DNA of 64,000 nt from Thalassia testudinum. Taxonomy: Eukaryota; Streptophyta; Magnoliopsida; Alismatales; Hydrocharitaceae. The position numbers and the translations under genes were made by a program. Positions 10,569-20,200 of this stretch are shown piece by piece (position 1 is the first letter of the stretch; each line of letters opens with the position of its first letter). A model generated the notes under the pieces. It saw only the letters and a list, made by a program, of their open reading frames with translations. It did not search any database and was not told the DNA's origin. Location of the stretch: positions 59,704,501 through 59,768,500 of the forward strand of contig JAZHRO010000019.1 in the NCBI GenBank assembly GCA_037157565.1, given 5' to 3'.

Positions 10569-10606
10569 TTTTGCTAAGGGACTAGCAAAAGCTAGGCATG
10601 GGGGTA
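10569..10606 (+). promoter_or_regulatory. Hairpin plus polypurine tract before 3' LTR
   Basis: TTTTGCTA (10,569-10,576) and TAGCAAAA (10,583-10,590) form a perfect 8-bp stem with loop AGGGAC. It is followed by GGCATGGGGGTA, directly abutting the TGATGAG start of the LTR. The G-rich tract is the expected primer for plus-strand DNA synthesis. Element B has the same arrangement at 61,770-61,800 and the inverted element at 63,414-63,446. Confidence 0.75.
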
Positions 10607-11533
10607 TGATGAGAGCCTCATCATGAACCCTAACTAGCATAATTTAATCTAAATAAGTATGAAGAAGCTCCTACAAAACCTAAAGGGAAGCTTAACTCAG
10701 AGAATTCTGAATTGAAGAATAAAACAAATCATAAGGGGTAAAACTGTAATTTTACTAATGCAGTACACAAATAGGGTATTTAAGGGTCTAAACATAGGTC
10801 AAATAAGCTTAATGAGGAAGGAAGTGGGATGATCTGATCTGAAAAGGGATATAGTAAGTTCTAGGAATTAAATGACATTCTGTAACCCTAAAACAAACCC
10901 ACTTTAATTCATGAGTTTGAGGTAGGATAAAAATCAACTAAACCCTCTAAAATTCATGGAAAAATATTTTCAAGGGTTTATAACCTTCAATTTGGCCTTT
11001 GCAACCTATTTTGACCTAAAATGAGAACCATGCCTAATTTATGACCTAATTTGGGTTTTTGCGCAAATTGACCGATCAAACATGTCAAACCTAAAATCAA
11101 ATTTCACCATTAAATTTCTTAGGTTCAAATTAGGCTAGAACAAAAATTTGGGCCTAAGAGAAGACCATCTTGACCAACTTTACAAATTGGTCCTCTTGAA
11201 TTACTTTTTGACCCTTATCTTTTGAAACCCTTACACATAGCCCCCTATCTTTCCCGTCATTCTTTGCAGAACGGTCCTCCCTGCCACTCTACGCAGGCGC
11301 CATACCTCCGGCGACCTTGCGCGAAGGATGGCGCCACGCAGGGTATGGCACCCGTTCTCAGGAATGAACGAGGGGTTCCCTACGTCGTCCTCTGGCGCAG
11401 GGACCCTCCCCTGTGACCTGCGGTCGCCCATGCCTCTCGTGCGAACGCACGAAAGGCATGGGTCTCCATCTCCTACCATCTCCGGCGAGCTCCCCACGTC
11501 GCTCCCTTGAGCCACTCTTCTCGCCAGCGCCTT

Positions 11534-11539
11534 TATAAG
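11534..11539 (+). promoter_or_regulatory. TATA box of element A 3' LTR
   Basis: TATAAG within CCTTTATAAGGAGCGG occupies the place of TATAAATA in the sister LTR. It is the likely pol II promoter of this LTR. Confidence 0.5.
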
Positions 11540-12749
11540 GAGCGGCAGGGGCTGCTGTCCACTCCAAGCTATTTCTGGCCGAGAAAACCCCCCACTTTCA
11601 TCTCCTCTCTCTCCGGTCAGACTGCCCTAGCTTCCGGCGAACTCTCCTCCTCCTCCTCGTCGCTCTGCTATCATACCTGCAGTAGAGCCCACTTTGCCTT
11701 GTCATCCCATGCCAGGCTGCACCAGCTGGCGTCCTCAAATCTCTTCCTCGTCGCCGTCACTCCTCCTCTGGGCATCTTCATCCCCAGCTCCGGCAAGCAC
11801 GCGTCGGGCAGTCTTCCTCTCCCTCTTCGTCGATTAAGTAGGTAGGAACTTTCTCCTTACTCTCCTCTCACTTTTCCCTTCTTGAATTAGTATTTTAAAC
11901 CCCTCGACTGCCACGACCACCTTCATTTGCTCCACCTCCGGCCACCATCTCTGGCGAGATCGCTCCACTTCCACAGACCTTTCCACCCCTCGCCGACAAG
12001 CCCAGAAGCTCCCCCTCACTCCACTCTAGCATTTCCCCTATTCCATTCACCACCCTACACACTCTGAGCACCCCCCGAACACACCCACTTCCAAGCACAC
12101 AGGTTGCCCTAGGTGCATGACCATAGGCACTCTCACAGCATGCCGCCCCTCGCACCACCTTCGCCACACTCTGGCGAAGCTCCCTGTGTTGTCTGACGTG
12201 GCCGTGAGGCCATCTTCATGATTTCAAGGTTCACCCTCCTCGCTGCCATTGACGAGCAGCAAGAGTTGAATCACAGGCAGCTCTAGGTCTCTTCGACACC
12301 AAGCGCGGGCTCTAGGCGACACGAGGGACGTCCACAAAGGCGCCCAGGTTCTCAATTGGGAGCGCAAAGCCTTCGCTGCTACCCAATTGCCAGCTACTTC
12401 TCGCCTGCGGGCGAGCGGGGCAGAGGAGGGCTTTAGTCCCACCTCGTAAGTGTATGGGCGAACGCCCACACTTAAATTGAAAAAGTGGTATAGGCTCTTC
12501 GCCTCTGAATACACATGGGGTGAGGTCCCTCACCTATCACCAGGTCTCGTGCACACCCACGCAGATCTGACCTGACCCGACACCCTCCTGTGCACTCCTC
12601 GCGCACCACCCACGCCGATGCGCCTGGACCCGGGCACTCGACCCGACTCGATTACCCGGCTCTGGGAGAGCTTACCAAAGAGAGATCCAGAGAGAGAGAG
12701 AGATGCGGGGAAGGGGTAGGGTAGGTTTTGCGCTGATATTTGCATGTGT

Positions 12750-13135
12750 GCGCAAGAGAAAAGAAAGAAGAGAAGAAGCAGCCAGGACTTAGCCGCAAGG
12801 AAGAAGGAAGAAGAAAGAGAAGAAAAAAGAAAGGAAAGAAGCTGAAGGAAAAGAGGAGCTGCACTGTAGCAATCGAGCAGTTAAGTCATCTGAGCACTGA
12901 ATCAGACGTCGACGAAAAAGAAGAAGAGTCAGCAGCAAGAGAAGAAGAAAAGAAAGAAGAAGAAGAAGGGCCAGAGCAGAAGAAAGAAGAAAAAAGAGAA
13001 AGAGGAACCACAGCTGCTGAGAAGAAGAAAGAAGACAGGATGAAGAAGAAGAAAGAAGAAGCAGAGAAGAAGAAAAGAAGAATGAAGAAGAAAACAAGCT
13101 GAAGAGAAGAGCCAGCTGAAGAAAGAGAAGAAGAA
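12750..13135 (+). repeat. Purine tract in element A 3' LTR
   Basis: A long A/G-only stretch made of GAAGAAGAA and AAAGAAG runs corresponds to the tract at 3,345-3,665 of the solo LTR. It is broken by a short mixed segment near 12,860-12,915. The Lys/Glu-rich frames through it are composition artefacts. Confidence 0.7.
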
Positions 13136-13728
13136 AAAGCCAATTACCCTCTCTCTCTTTCTCTCTCTCTCAATTTTTTGTAAAACCATATATATATATT
13201 TTGAATTTATATGCTTTTGGAATTTTAGTTTGCTTCCTGAGTTTGACCTCGGGAAACTTTTCATTCCGAGTATTAAATTGTATTAGACTGGTGACCATTT
13301 TTGTCATATACCACAACGACTATAATAACCACATCAACAAAGACGATGAGCCAGGAGAATTACATGAATATTGCGTGATCTTTACATTTTAATTGCTTAG
13401 AATCAATGTTTAATGACCTTGTGTACAAGTCCATATTGAAACAGGTCTCAAATGGGCAATCGGATCGTACGAATGGATCCAGATCGACTAACGGAGTTCA
13501 GCAGAATCAAAGTCACCTCGATACAACCTTCGTAACTCCCACAACAAGCTTGAGAATTTCTGACCATTAATCCACTAATCAACAGCCCAAAATGCAGCAC
13601 GTGGTCACCGCTCATGCTTTCCATCGCACTTCAACTAATCCTTCATTGTGTGTTCACCTCTGTCAGATCTTCATCCAACAAATGCCATCGCTCGAACACT
13701 GCGTCGTCGCTGTGACCATCCACGCATA

Positions 13729-13779
13729 TAGCACAACGATCGGATGCCTTCTCCACTCCAGCAGGTGCGGGTTCAAATC
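13729..13779 (+). promoter_or_regulatory. tRNA-like pol III A box and B box in LTR
   Basis: TAGCACAACGA (13,729-13,739) fits the A-box pattern and GGTTCAAATC (13,770-13,779) is a textbook B box, 42 nt apart start to start as in a tRNA gene. Between them CCACTCCAG resembles the anticodon-loop region of tRNA-Trp. The corresponding position of the other family copy (25,678-25,729) keeps both boxes. The T-stem here is largely unpaired, so this is not a functional tRNA gene. Confidence 0.55.
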
Positions 13780-14142
13780 ATAGAGGCACCTCTCCTCGCC
13801 AGCTACAATTGAAAATCGGGTCATTTGATATGATCTACGGTCAAGAAGCGAGCGCGATGAGTGCCATCCAGCCATCTGCGCGAAATGCGTGTGATCATGC
13901 GCTCGAGTATGCCCAATGCAACGTGCATGTGCCGCGATTTGAGACAACAGGTGAAGTTTGATTTCGGCTATCTGATCTTCAATCGGACAGCTTAAACGGA
14001 GCATGCATGAATCTCACGTGGACGGCAGCTGTGCACGTTGAAGACGCGAGGATGGGGACTTGGGCAATGCTTGTGGCTGGTCTATAGCGACATTTTGAAT
14101 GTTGCTATTGACCAGAGGATGAATTTGAGCCCTCTCCTCAAC

Positions 14143-14150
14143 TATAAAAA
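14143..14150 (+). promoter_or_regulatory. TATA box of the second-family LTR
   Basis: TATAAAAA within CTCAACTATAAAAAGGGACC lies about 370 bp downstream of the tRNA-like module. It is the probable pol II promoter of this LTR. Confidence 0.55.
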
Positions 14151-14626
14151 GGGACCTACCCCTGTCATTTGCATACGTCTTCTACCCAAGATTTTCCACC
14201 ACTTCATAGAGCTCCTAAGCAAGGTTATGAAGACGCTGAGCCGCCGACGGAAGTCCCTCCACTACCGTGGCTGTCTCAACGCCATCCATTACCTTGCATT
14301 TAGTTTTAATTGTTAATAGTTGTAGTTCATCTATTTTATTTAAGCATTCATCTATATTGTGTTGATCATAACATTTGATAGTCAATTGATCTTTGATATA
14401 TTATTCTCATATGTTTATCATGGATTTCTAACCTTATCTCTCTCTCTCTCTCTCATTCTCTGGTTTGCAAGCAAACAAATCGACATATATTTGTGACATA
14501 TAAGCGAATATCTGATCCAATTCCACGCCTTCATCACTCGAACTCATGTCCGATATTTTTATTTAAAATTGATGCCGTAAAATGCGCTACAACGAACGAA
14601 TTAACCTAACGCGTTTCCCAATGTCA

Positions 14627-15359
14627 GTCTACCAGTTTTAATCCTGTTTGTGCCTTGAATTTCACTTGAATTTGAAGTTAATTTGATTTGTGACCTAATT
14701 TGGAGATTGGTTGATTCACAAAGTGAACCAACTTCACCTAACCTATCCTAAAGTTGAGGATGAGGTCTAGATCAGGAACCTAAATCACCCTAAATTGATT
14801 TTCAAACAAGTTATTAGGTCCCAAATTTTAATGATCCAAGTGATTATAGAACCTTGATTTTAGGGTCCACTTAATTAGATCAATTCAAACAAGGGCTTGG
14901 TTAGCACACAATGATGGACTATATTTCCTTTTTAAGCCAACAAATGTGTACTAGTCCTAAAAACCCTAATGTGGAAACCCTAGATTGGTTCTATTTCCAA
15001 GTCCAATTCTTTCAAAGATGGAGTCCTGGGCTCAATCAAGCAGGTGAATAGCCCAAGGGACCTTATATCCCTAATAGGTGCAAGTATCAAGATGGGGATC
15101 TCTAGTCAAATCAATTGAATCAAATCAGGAAACTTGAATGATGATTACTAAATGAATAAAGCAAGTTGATCCTAATTGATCTCTTTCAATCTTTGCAGGA
15201 GAGGAGGGGCTTAAAAAAGAAGGAATGTGATTACCTACCCCTGGTGTGGTTGCTCAAGCGGTCGATCTTCAGGTTCATCTGTAGCAACACAACAAAGTAA
15301 GATATAGCAAGTTAGAATCATATCAGAAAGTGTGATTAGTCACTGAAATGCACATTGCA
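14627..15359 (-). other. Leader remnant of a minus-strand Athila-like element
   Basis: Read on the minus strand it runs from the primer site at 15,376 into AT-rich leader. Its end (TTAGGTGAAGTTGGTTCACT, then AAACTGGTAGAC) matches the leader of element A near 100-225. The sequence is cut at 14,627 exactly where the second-family LTR ends, so gag and pol of this element are gone. No coding sequence is seen. Confidence 0.65.
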
Positions 15360-15376
15360 CCCTGGCAACGGTGCCA
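15360..15376 (-). promoter_or_regulatory. tRNA-Asp-type primer binding site
   Basis: On the minus strand TGGCACCGTTGCCAGGG is complementary to the 3' end of plant tRNA-Asp, with small mismatches. It starts 11 nt from the LTR end at 15,388. This fixes the orientation of the LTR as minus. Confidence 0.85.
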
Positions 15377-15387
15377 AAATGTTGAGG

Positions 15388-17853
15388 TGAAAATCACCGT
15401 GGTTCAGAAAAACATGTCATAGTATAGCAACGAAAATCGGATCGACATTTAAATTTATAAAGCTCCAGAAACATGAGTTCTAAGATCGTTCACAAAGAGC
15501 AAGTATTGCAATCCAATCACCAATCCAATATTCAAAAATGAAACTCAATAAAAAAAAAATATGCTCAATGTATTTCAAAATGTATATCAAGAGTTAGAGA
15601 ACAAGAATATAGAGAAACAACAAAAATAATGGTGGTTGGAACCACCAATATAACTCTTAATACTTAGGCTATTCTCTTAACTCAAGACCAAAGAGGCATC
15701 AGATATCAGCCTTGATTAAACGATCAACTTAAGCCACACAGATGGCCTAATCAATTAATTCCATAGCCACAGATGTCGCAGCAAAGCCTCTCAAAATTTG
15801 CCCAAGTGTTTAGGCACAATTCCTGAGGGCAAACCCCCCAATCCTCTTAGACAAACCCCTCTCTCTCTCTCTTAAAAATTAGACCAATTCAGACTAGACC
15901 CGATTCAGACTGGACCGACCCAGGCCCACGAGGCATGAGCATGGGCGAGGGCATACATAGGGCGTGGGTAAGGTGGGGCCTAACCCCGTGTTCGAAGGCA
16001 ATACGCTAATGTGCTTAAAACATTAAGAAGCAAAAATAATTTCAACCATTCCCGACATGGGACAAAGCTGAGGATGTTTTTCTTCAATTACTACAGGTAT
16101 GTCCCTTGATCAATTGCAGCTACAGCTGAGGCTTTGTTCTTCAATTGAAGTCCTGGAAGGTGTCGTGGCTTCAGTCTACACTGCTTGGAGGTTGAGTCAG
16201 TGATGGAGATCAACGTATGGAGGCAAGCGGTGGCTGCGGAAGGCGAAGATGTCACCAACTCCGATAAGACCTGAAAATCACTAATACAGGCTAAAAGCCC
16301 CAAGTAAACAATTAGAAAAGCCTCGCCGTAAAGCAAGGAAGGTGATGGTGGAGGTGGTGGTGTGTTTCGAGAGGTGGAGGTGGTTCGACGAAGGTGGAGT
16401 TGCAGATAGAATATGGGTTTGTTTGGGGAGGTGATTGAATGCTCGAAACTCTGAATAAAGTTAGGCCTTTTGATCTCTAGAGTTCAAGGAAGGTGTGGCT
16501 GGTTATGGTATTGTGTTTCATGGATTGTGGCACCGATGAGAGCTCGTCGGAGCTCCTACCAAAGGCGAGGAAGATAGTGATAGGTGTGCGTGTGTAGTGG
16601 ATAAAACTAAAGCCTAAAGACCTAGACGTATTCTATAGGGGAAGAGGGAGAGAGTAGGGTGCTTATTGGGACATGAGGAAGCAGGAAGCGTCCAATGTTG
16701 GCCAGCTGAACGTGAAGGAGATGAAGTCTGTTGGGTCGAATAGCAAGGAAGAAGAGGCAAAAGGCACCCTTGCTTTGGTCAGCCAGGTGTGCGAAGATGA
16801 GGGGAAGAAATTAGGCCACCCAATTTGGTGGTTGGGTGGTCGGAAGAGGGAGGGCGGAGGAGCTTGCCAAAGCCGAGGATGGAGGTGGCCGAAGAAGAAA
16901 GAGGGAATTCCGGCCAAAACTCGACTAAGGAAGTCGAGAAAGCAATGTAGAACTTATATAGAGGTGCTTGAGGCCTTCAATTGCTCAAATTCCATAAGAT
17001 TTCTCATGGATTTGGCAACTAAAAACCTCACAAATCTCGAGTTCACTTGAGCATATGGGTCCATCTTAGGATCTATGACCGGTTTCATTTGATTAGGAAG
17101 CTTCTCAAGATAATCCCTCTAAGTTTGAAGGGATTTGATCTTGATTTGGAGAAATCTCCAAATGAAGTTGGCAGTGATGGGTGCTTGATTCTATTCAGAT
17201 GGATTAGGCGACAGGGCCATGTTTGTGAGGAAGATAACAAAGCTAGGGGTGTATTTGTGAGAAAAATATAAAAACTAGGGGTTTCATTGTAATAATAGAG
17301 ATTTTGAGGGCCAAAGTGCAAACTAGGTCAAGATGGACTCCGGTGGGCCTAAATATGGGTGTTAACTTAATTTGGACTCAAGGAATCTAATGGTAACTTG
17401 TATTTGGATTTTGACCTCGTTTGATGGGGTAATTTACGTAGAAGCCCAAAATAGAACAAATTCTCCTCTAAATCTCTATTGTTGGCTCAAATGGGTTTAG
17501 ATGGTTAAAGTGAAGGACCAAACCTCTTAGAATACTTTTCAATGATTTTTAAAAGGTTTAGATCAAATTTATTTCTACCAGAACCCTTTCAATTTGAGTG
17601 TGCTGATAATTAGGGTTTTTAGTACTGTTTTACTCCTCAAAATACATGAAACCCTAATTCAGTTATTCTGAGCTCATTGCTTGGTCTCTTAAGTTCATTT
17701 GATCTTGAATTAACCCCTGATCAACCCCTTGATTAATCTGCATTTATGATTGAATGTTAAAACAACAGAATTAACCATGTTTTCCTGTCTTCTTCTCAGA
17801 TCAGTTCAGTATGGAATTGCGATCCTCAAACAATCATTTAGGAGCATTTATCA
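15388..17853 (-). mobile_element. 5' LTR of a minus-strand Athila-like element
   Basis: Read on the minus strand it begins TGATAAATGCTCC at 17,853 and ends GTGATTTTCA at 15,388, giving 2,466 bp with TG...CA ends. It is a distant relative of the element A LTR: AT-rich U3 with similar phrases (CCATCTTGACC, TTTGGCCCTCA), TATATAAG at 16,953, a GTCCCATGTCGGG motif near 16,055, GGGTTAGGCCCC, GGGTC repeats and a GA run near 15,870. The other LTR and the coding region are missing. Short frames inside (for example 16,673-17,050) are not genes. Confidence 0.85.
16953..16960 (-). promoter_or_regulatory. TATA box of minus-strand LTR
   Basis: CCTCTATATAAGTTC on the minus strand is in the expected central position of the LTR. 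It is the likely promoter. Confidence 0.55.
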
Positions 17854-18559
17854 CTTTAATCTGACTAATTTCAGTTAGTTATGATGAATGATGATGTTAC
17901 CATCATGCACCAACATCCTTTCCCCCGTCGAGCTTCACTTATAGTACAATTGCACAAAAATGCTCCCACTAAGGAAGCCTCCGGTGACGGCCACCTCCTG
18001 CGCCAGTTGAAAGAAAGCACTAGCTGATTTGAATGAGGCATTGAACGCACTCGCTCCACCCACCTAAACCATCTCTGTTGAAGCAACGGGCGGAGAGTCG
18101 AGGACAACACATCCTTCCGATGGTCCGTGCAAGCTTGAGAGGGCAGGAGAATCCATTGGGACTTCCCCTGCCTCGGCCATGCTTGAACTCTCACGAGCAA
18201 ACGGCGTCGACTGAACACTGCCTAGACCCCTCTTTAGGTGCTTGAGAAGGGTCTTCACCTTCTCCTCACTCCCCTCTCCCCTTTCCTCTTGGGCTCCTTG
18301 GAACGAGAGAACTGGCTTCCCTCGCTCTGCTCCACAGGCCTCTCCTCCCAACGGTGCGCCCGATGTTGGAAGGAATTGCTACCTTGATGCCTAGGAGTGT
18401 CCAGTCAAGCAAACTGGCTAAAGGCTACAAAGAAACAACAGAACTGTCAAGCCATTAAGTAACAAGCGAGCAGGATAGGCGTTTTAAAGCTATCACCTCC
18501 CCCTACTTACATGGTGTCGAATAGGAATTCGTAACCCACAACAAAGTCGCCTGGACGTC
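17854..18559 (-). other. Probable decayed 3' part of the PF04195-like gene
   Basis: Minus-strand frames here (17,871-18,218 and 18,064-18,351) are Glu/Lys/Ser-rich or hydrophobic and lie downstream of the better-preserved PF04195-like segment. They resemble the variable C-terminal part of such proteins, but I cannot identify a domain. No other feature is seen. Confidence 0.35.
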
Positions 18560-19389
18560 TTCCCGCTTGACCTCTAAGCGAGCAATCAGCCCAAAGTTAA
18601 TAATCCTATCAACATCTGCCTAAGAAATCGAATCAATCTCCCCAGGTCTAGGCAACAGATCCTTATCGAACAAACCTTGCTAGGTGTAAGGGACGTCGTG
18701 ACCCTCGTCATGGAAGATAAAGAAAAAATGGCAGTCCTGCCCCTTCAAACTATCGGGAAGGTTAACTATCCGATACTTTTTGTGTCAGCTGTACAGCGTG
18801 TAAATACCAGACGAGGGCTTCCCCTTAACCTTAAAGGGCATAAAACCAAAAATCAGTTGGAACAAACCCAGGTAGGGGACAATCCGCAAATGGAAACAGA
18901 TACTGGTAAAAGCGTTCAACACGGCCAATAATTGAGGCTAAGTTGTGAGGGGGCCAAGCAGTAGTAACAAAGGAATGAACACAAGAAGGGGTTCAAAGGT
19001 ATCCGAAGGCCATATTTGATGGCATATTTACAAATGATGAATGAGTCCTTAGACCCAACCAACCATAGGTGGGTCTGCAACCCACAAGGGTGAAACAGAA
19101 CTCCATCAAGTCCATACTCACTCAGAGATGCCCTAATGGTGGAACGACTACGAAAGTCAAAAGCAAAGGTGTAAAGCTCCCTCGTCTCAGGCAAGATGCT
19201 GAATGAATACAAGGTGGACTTAGCCTTCCCCGCTAGTCCAGACATCACGGACAGTGTCTCTGACACTCGTTGGGGAAAGAAGCTCTGAGAAAACCACCTC
19301 CTCACACCTAGCCTACAAAGAAAGAGCTTGCACCAGCGACGAAGAGCGCTAAAGAAAAGGGTAGGTGGGGCATTAACTATGCCCCACAC
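18560..19389 (-). pseudogene. Plant gypsy-type transposon protein (PF04195-like), broken
   Basis: The minus-strand frame ending at 18,916 contains YGLRIPLNPFLCSFLCYY and LAPSQLSLNYW, the hallmark of the plant family annotated 'putative gypsy-type transposon' or Transposase_28 (PF04195). The role of that family is unsettled. After a frameshift near 18,920 the same family continues, with GLFQLIFGF-like and LKGQDCHFFFIFHDEG-like stretches, to about 18,690. I prefer the ATG near 19,246 (MSGLAGKAKS) because a TATA box lies at 19,393. The upstream GTG-started extension would then be leader. Frameshift and stops make it a pseudogene. Confidence 0.6.
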
Positions 19390-19392
19390 CCC

Positions 19393-19401
19393 CTATTTAT
19401 A
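19393..19401 (-). promoter_or_regulatory. TATA box upstream of the PF04195-like relic
   Basis: TATAAATAG on the minus strand, followed by a G-rich stretch, lies about 150 bp upstream of the candidate ATG near 19,246. Spacing suits a pol II promoter with a ~120-nt leader. Confidence 0.5.
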
Positions 19402-19690
19402 ACCCCTATACCGGGAGGTTCCCCCCTTATGGGGCACAAATTTCAAAAAATAAAATCCCACGGATACAGCATGGGTTTCAAAACATACCCCTTTAAGGTA
19501 GGGATACCTCATTAATTATTACCAACATTAAATGCTCATGCACACATACCTTGCACAGCATTAATGTCGGTCATATCCTTACCAAGCATGGTATTTTAGG
19601 TCCTTACGCCTCATCATGACGGTAGTTAATGCTAGTCTTGTCATACAACAAGACAAAAAATCTCACAATAATTGCCATTACTCGCAAAAA

Positions 19691-20045
19691 GTCGCTTCTT
19701 CAGGCCGGCAATAAAAATAGGTAAACGCGCCTAATGTCACCTCTTAAGGCCGGCAGTAAAACAGGTGGATGCACCTAAAGCCACCTCTTAAGGCCAGCAG
19801 TAAAACAGGTAGACACGCCTGATGCAGCCTCTTCAGGGTAGCAAGAAAACAGGCGGACGTGCCTGAAGATGCCTCTTAAGGCCAGTAGTAAAATAGGAGG
19901 ATGCACCTCACGCCGCCTCTTAAGGTCGGCAGTAAAAACAAGTGGACTCACCTCACGCCACCTCTTCAGGCCGGCAGTAAAATAGGCGAACACACCTCAA
20001 GCCACCTCTTAAGGCTGGCAAAAAAAAAAACAAGTACGCACATTC
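19691..20045. repeat. 44-bp minisatellite, about 8 units
   Basis: The unit reads approximately CCTCTTAAGGCCGGCAGTAA then AACAGGTGGACGCACCTCACGCCA. Units start about every 44 bp from 19,694, and the last is disturbed by an A run near 20,020. Units differ at several positions. It lies about 300 bp upstream of the TATA box at 19,393, so it may belong to the 5' flank of that transposon. Confidence 0.85.
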
Positions 20046-20200
20046 CCCTCATTGGCAAGCCACCTCTTTACTACAGAATTGCCTCTCTAAAGACGTCAAC
20101 TCTATGAGTGCCTTGGCCGCTTACAATTGCATCTCCCACTCCATAACAAATGCTCCCTTGAGTCAATGAAAAAGCCGAGGCACCATTTCGGGGCATCACC
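20046..20200. other. Short spacer, no gene seen
   Basis: This is about 155 bp between the minisatellite and the left LTR of element D. Nothing recognisable is present. It is probably the continuation of the older element into which D inserted. Confidence 0.5.

Larger units (their letters stand above)
8961..10606 (+). other. 3' noncoding region of element A
   Basis: About 1.6 kb between integrase and 3' LTR hold no convincing gene. A 152-codon frame at 9,708-10,166 overlaps degenerate repeats and resembles nothing I know, so no env-like gene can be claimed. The region holds a GGGAGGCAACCC hairpin at 9,060, a purine-tract look-alike (GGCATGGGGGGCATG) near 9,297, AT-rich DNA, degenerate ~55-bp repeats near 10,010-10,165 and the terminal hairpin and purine tract. 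Confidence 0.7.
1..13339 (+). mobile_element. Athila-type Ty3/gypsy element A (5' LTR outside window)
   Basis: This is a plus-strand retrotransposon read as leader, gag, protease, reverse transcriptase, RNase H, integrase, long 3' noncoding region, purine tract and 3' LTR. The domain order with integrase last is that of Ty3/gypsy. The reverse transcriptase (FLDGYSGYNQ, FMDDF) and the gag motif FHGL read like the plant Athila lineage. All coding parts share one frame once the nested solo LTR at 1,034-3,871 is set aside, and they are broken by about 17 stop codons but no visible frameshift. No env-like gene is recognisable. The right end is uncertain because the 3' LTR runs into another LTR near 13,340. 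Confidence 0.85.
10607..13339 (+). mobile_element. 3' LTR of element A
   Basis: It starts TGATGAGAGCC directly after the purine tract and parallels the solo LTR at 1,034 throughout: AT-rich U3, GC-rich promoter, TATAAG at 11,534, GTCCCACCTCG near 12,433, GACCTGACCCGA near 12,567, a GAGAGAGAGAGA run near 12,690, a purine tract and a CTTCCTGAGTTTGACCTCGG-like end. The last ~40 bp no longer match the CCGGTTATCGTCACACC end of the solo LTR, so the right end is lost or altered. The end given is approximate. Confidence 0.82.
13340..14626 (+). mobile_element. 5'-truncated LTR of a second Athila-like family
   Basis: It is related to the solo LTR at 25,237-26,644 along its length. Shared landmarks are the GCAATCGGA...GGATCCAGA...CGACTAACGGAGT stretch, the tRNA-like module, TATAAAAA at 14,143 (a diverged TATGTAAA in the other copy) and a CT-rich run. 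It ends with ATGTCA at 14,626, at the junction with leader sequence of the minus-strand element. The first ~50 bp of the family LTR are missing or unrecognisable, and it begins where the 3' LTR of element A fades out. No matching target duplication was found. Confidence 0.7.
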
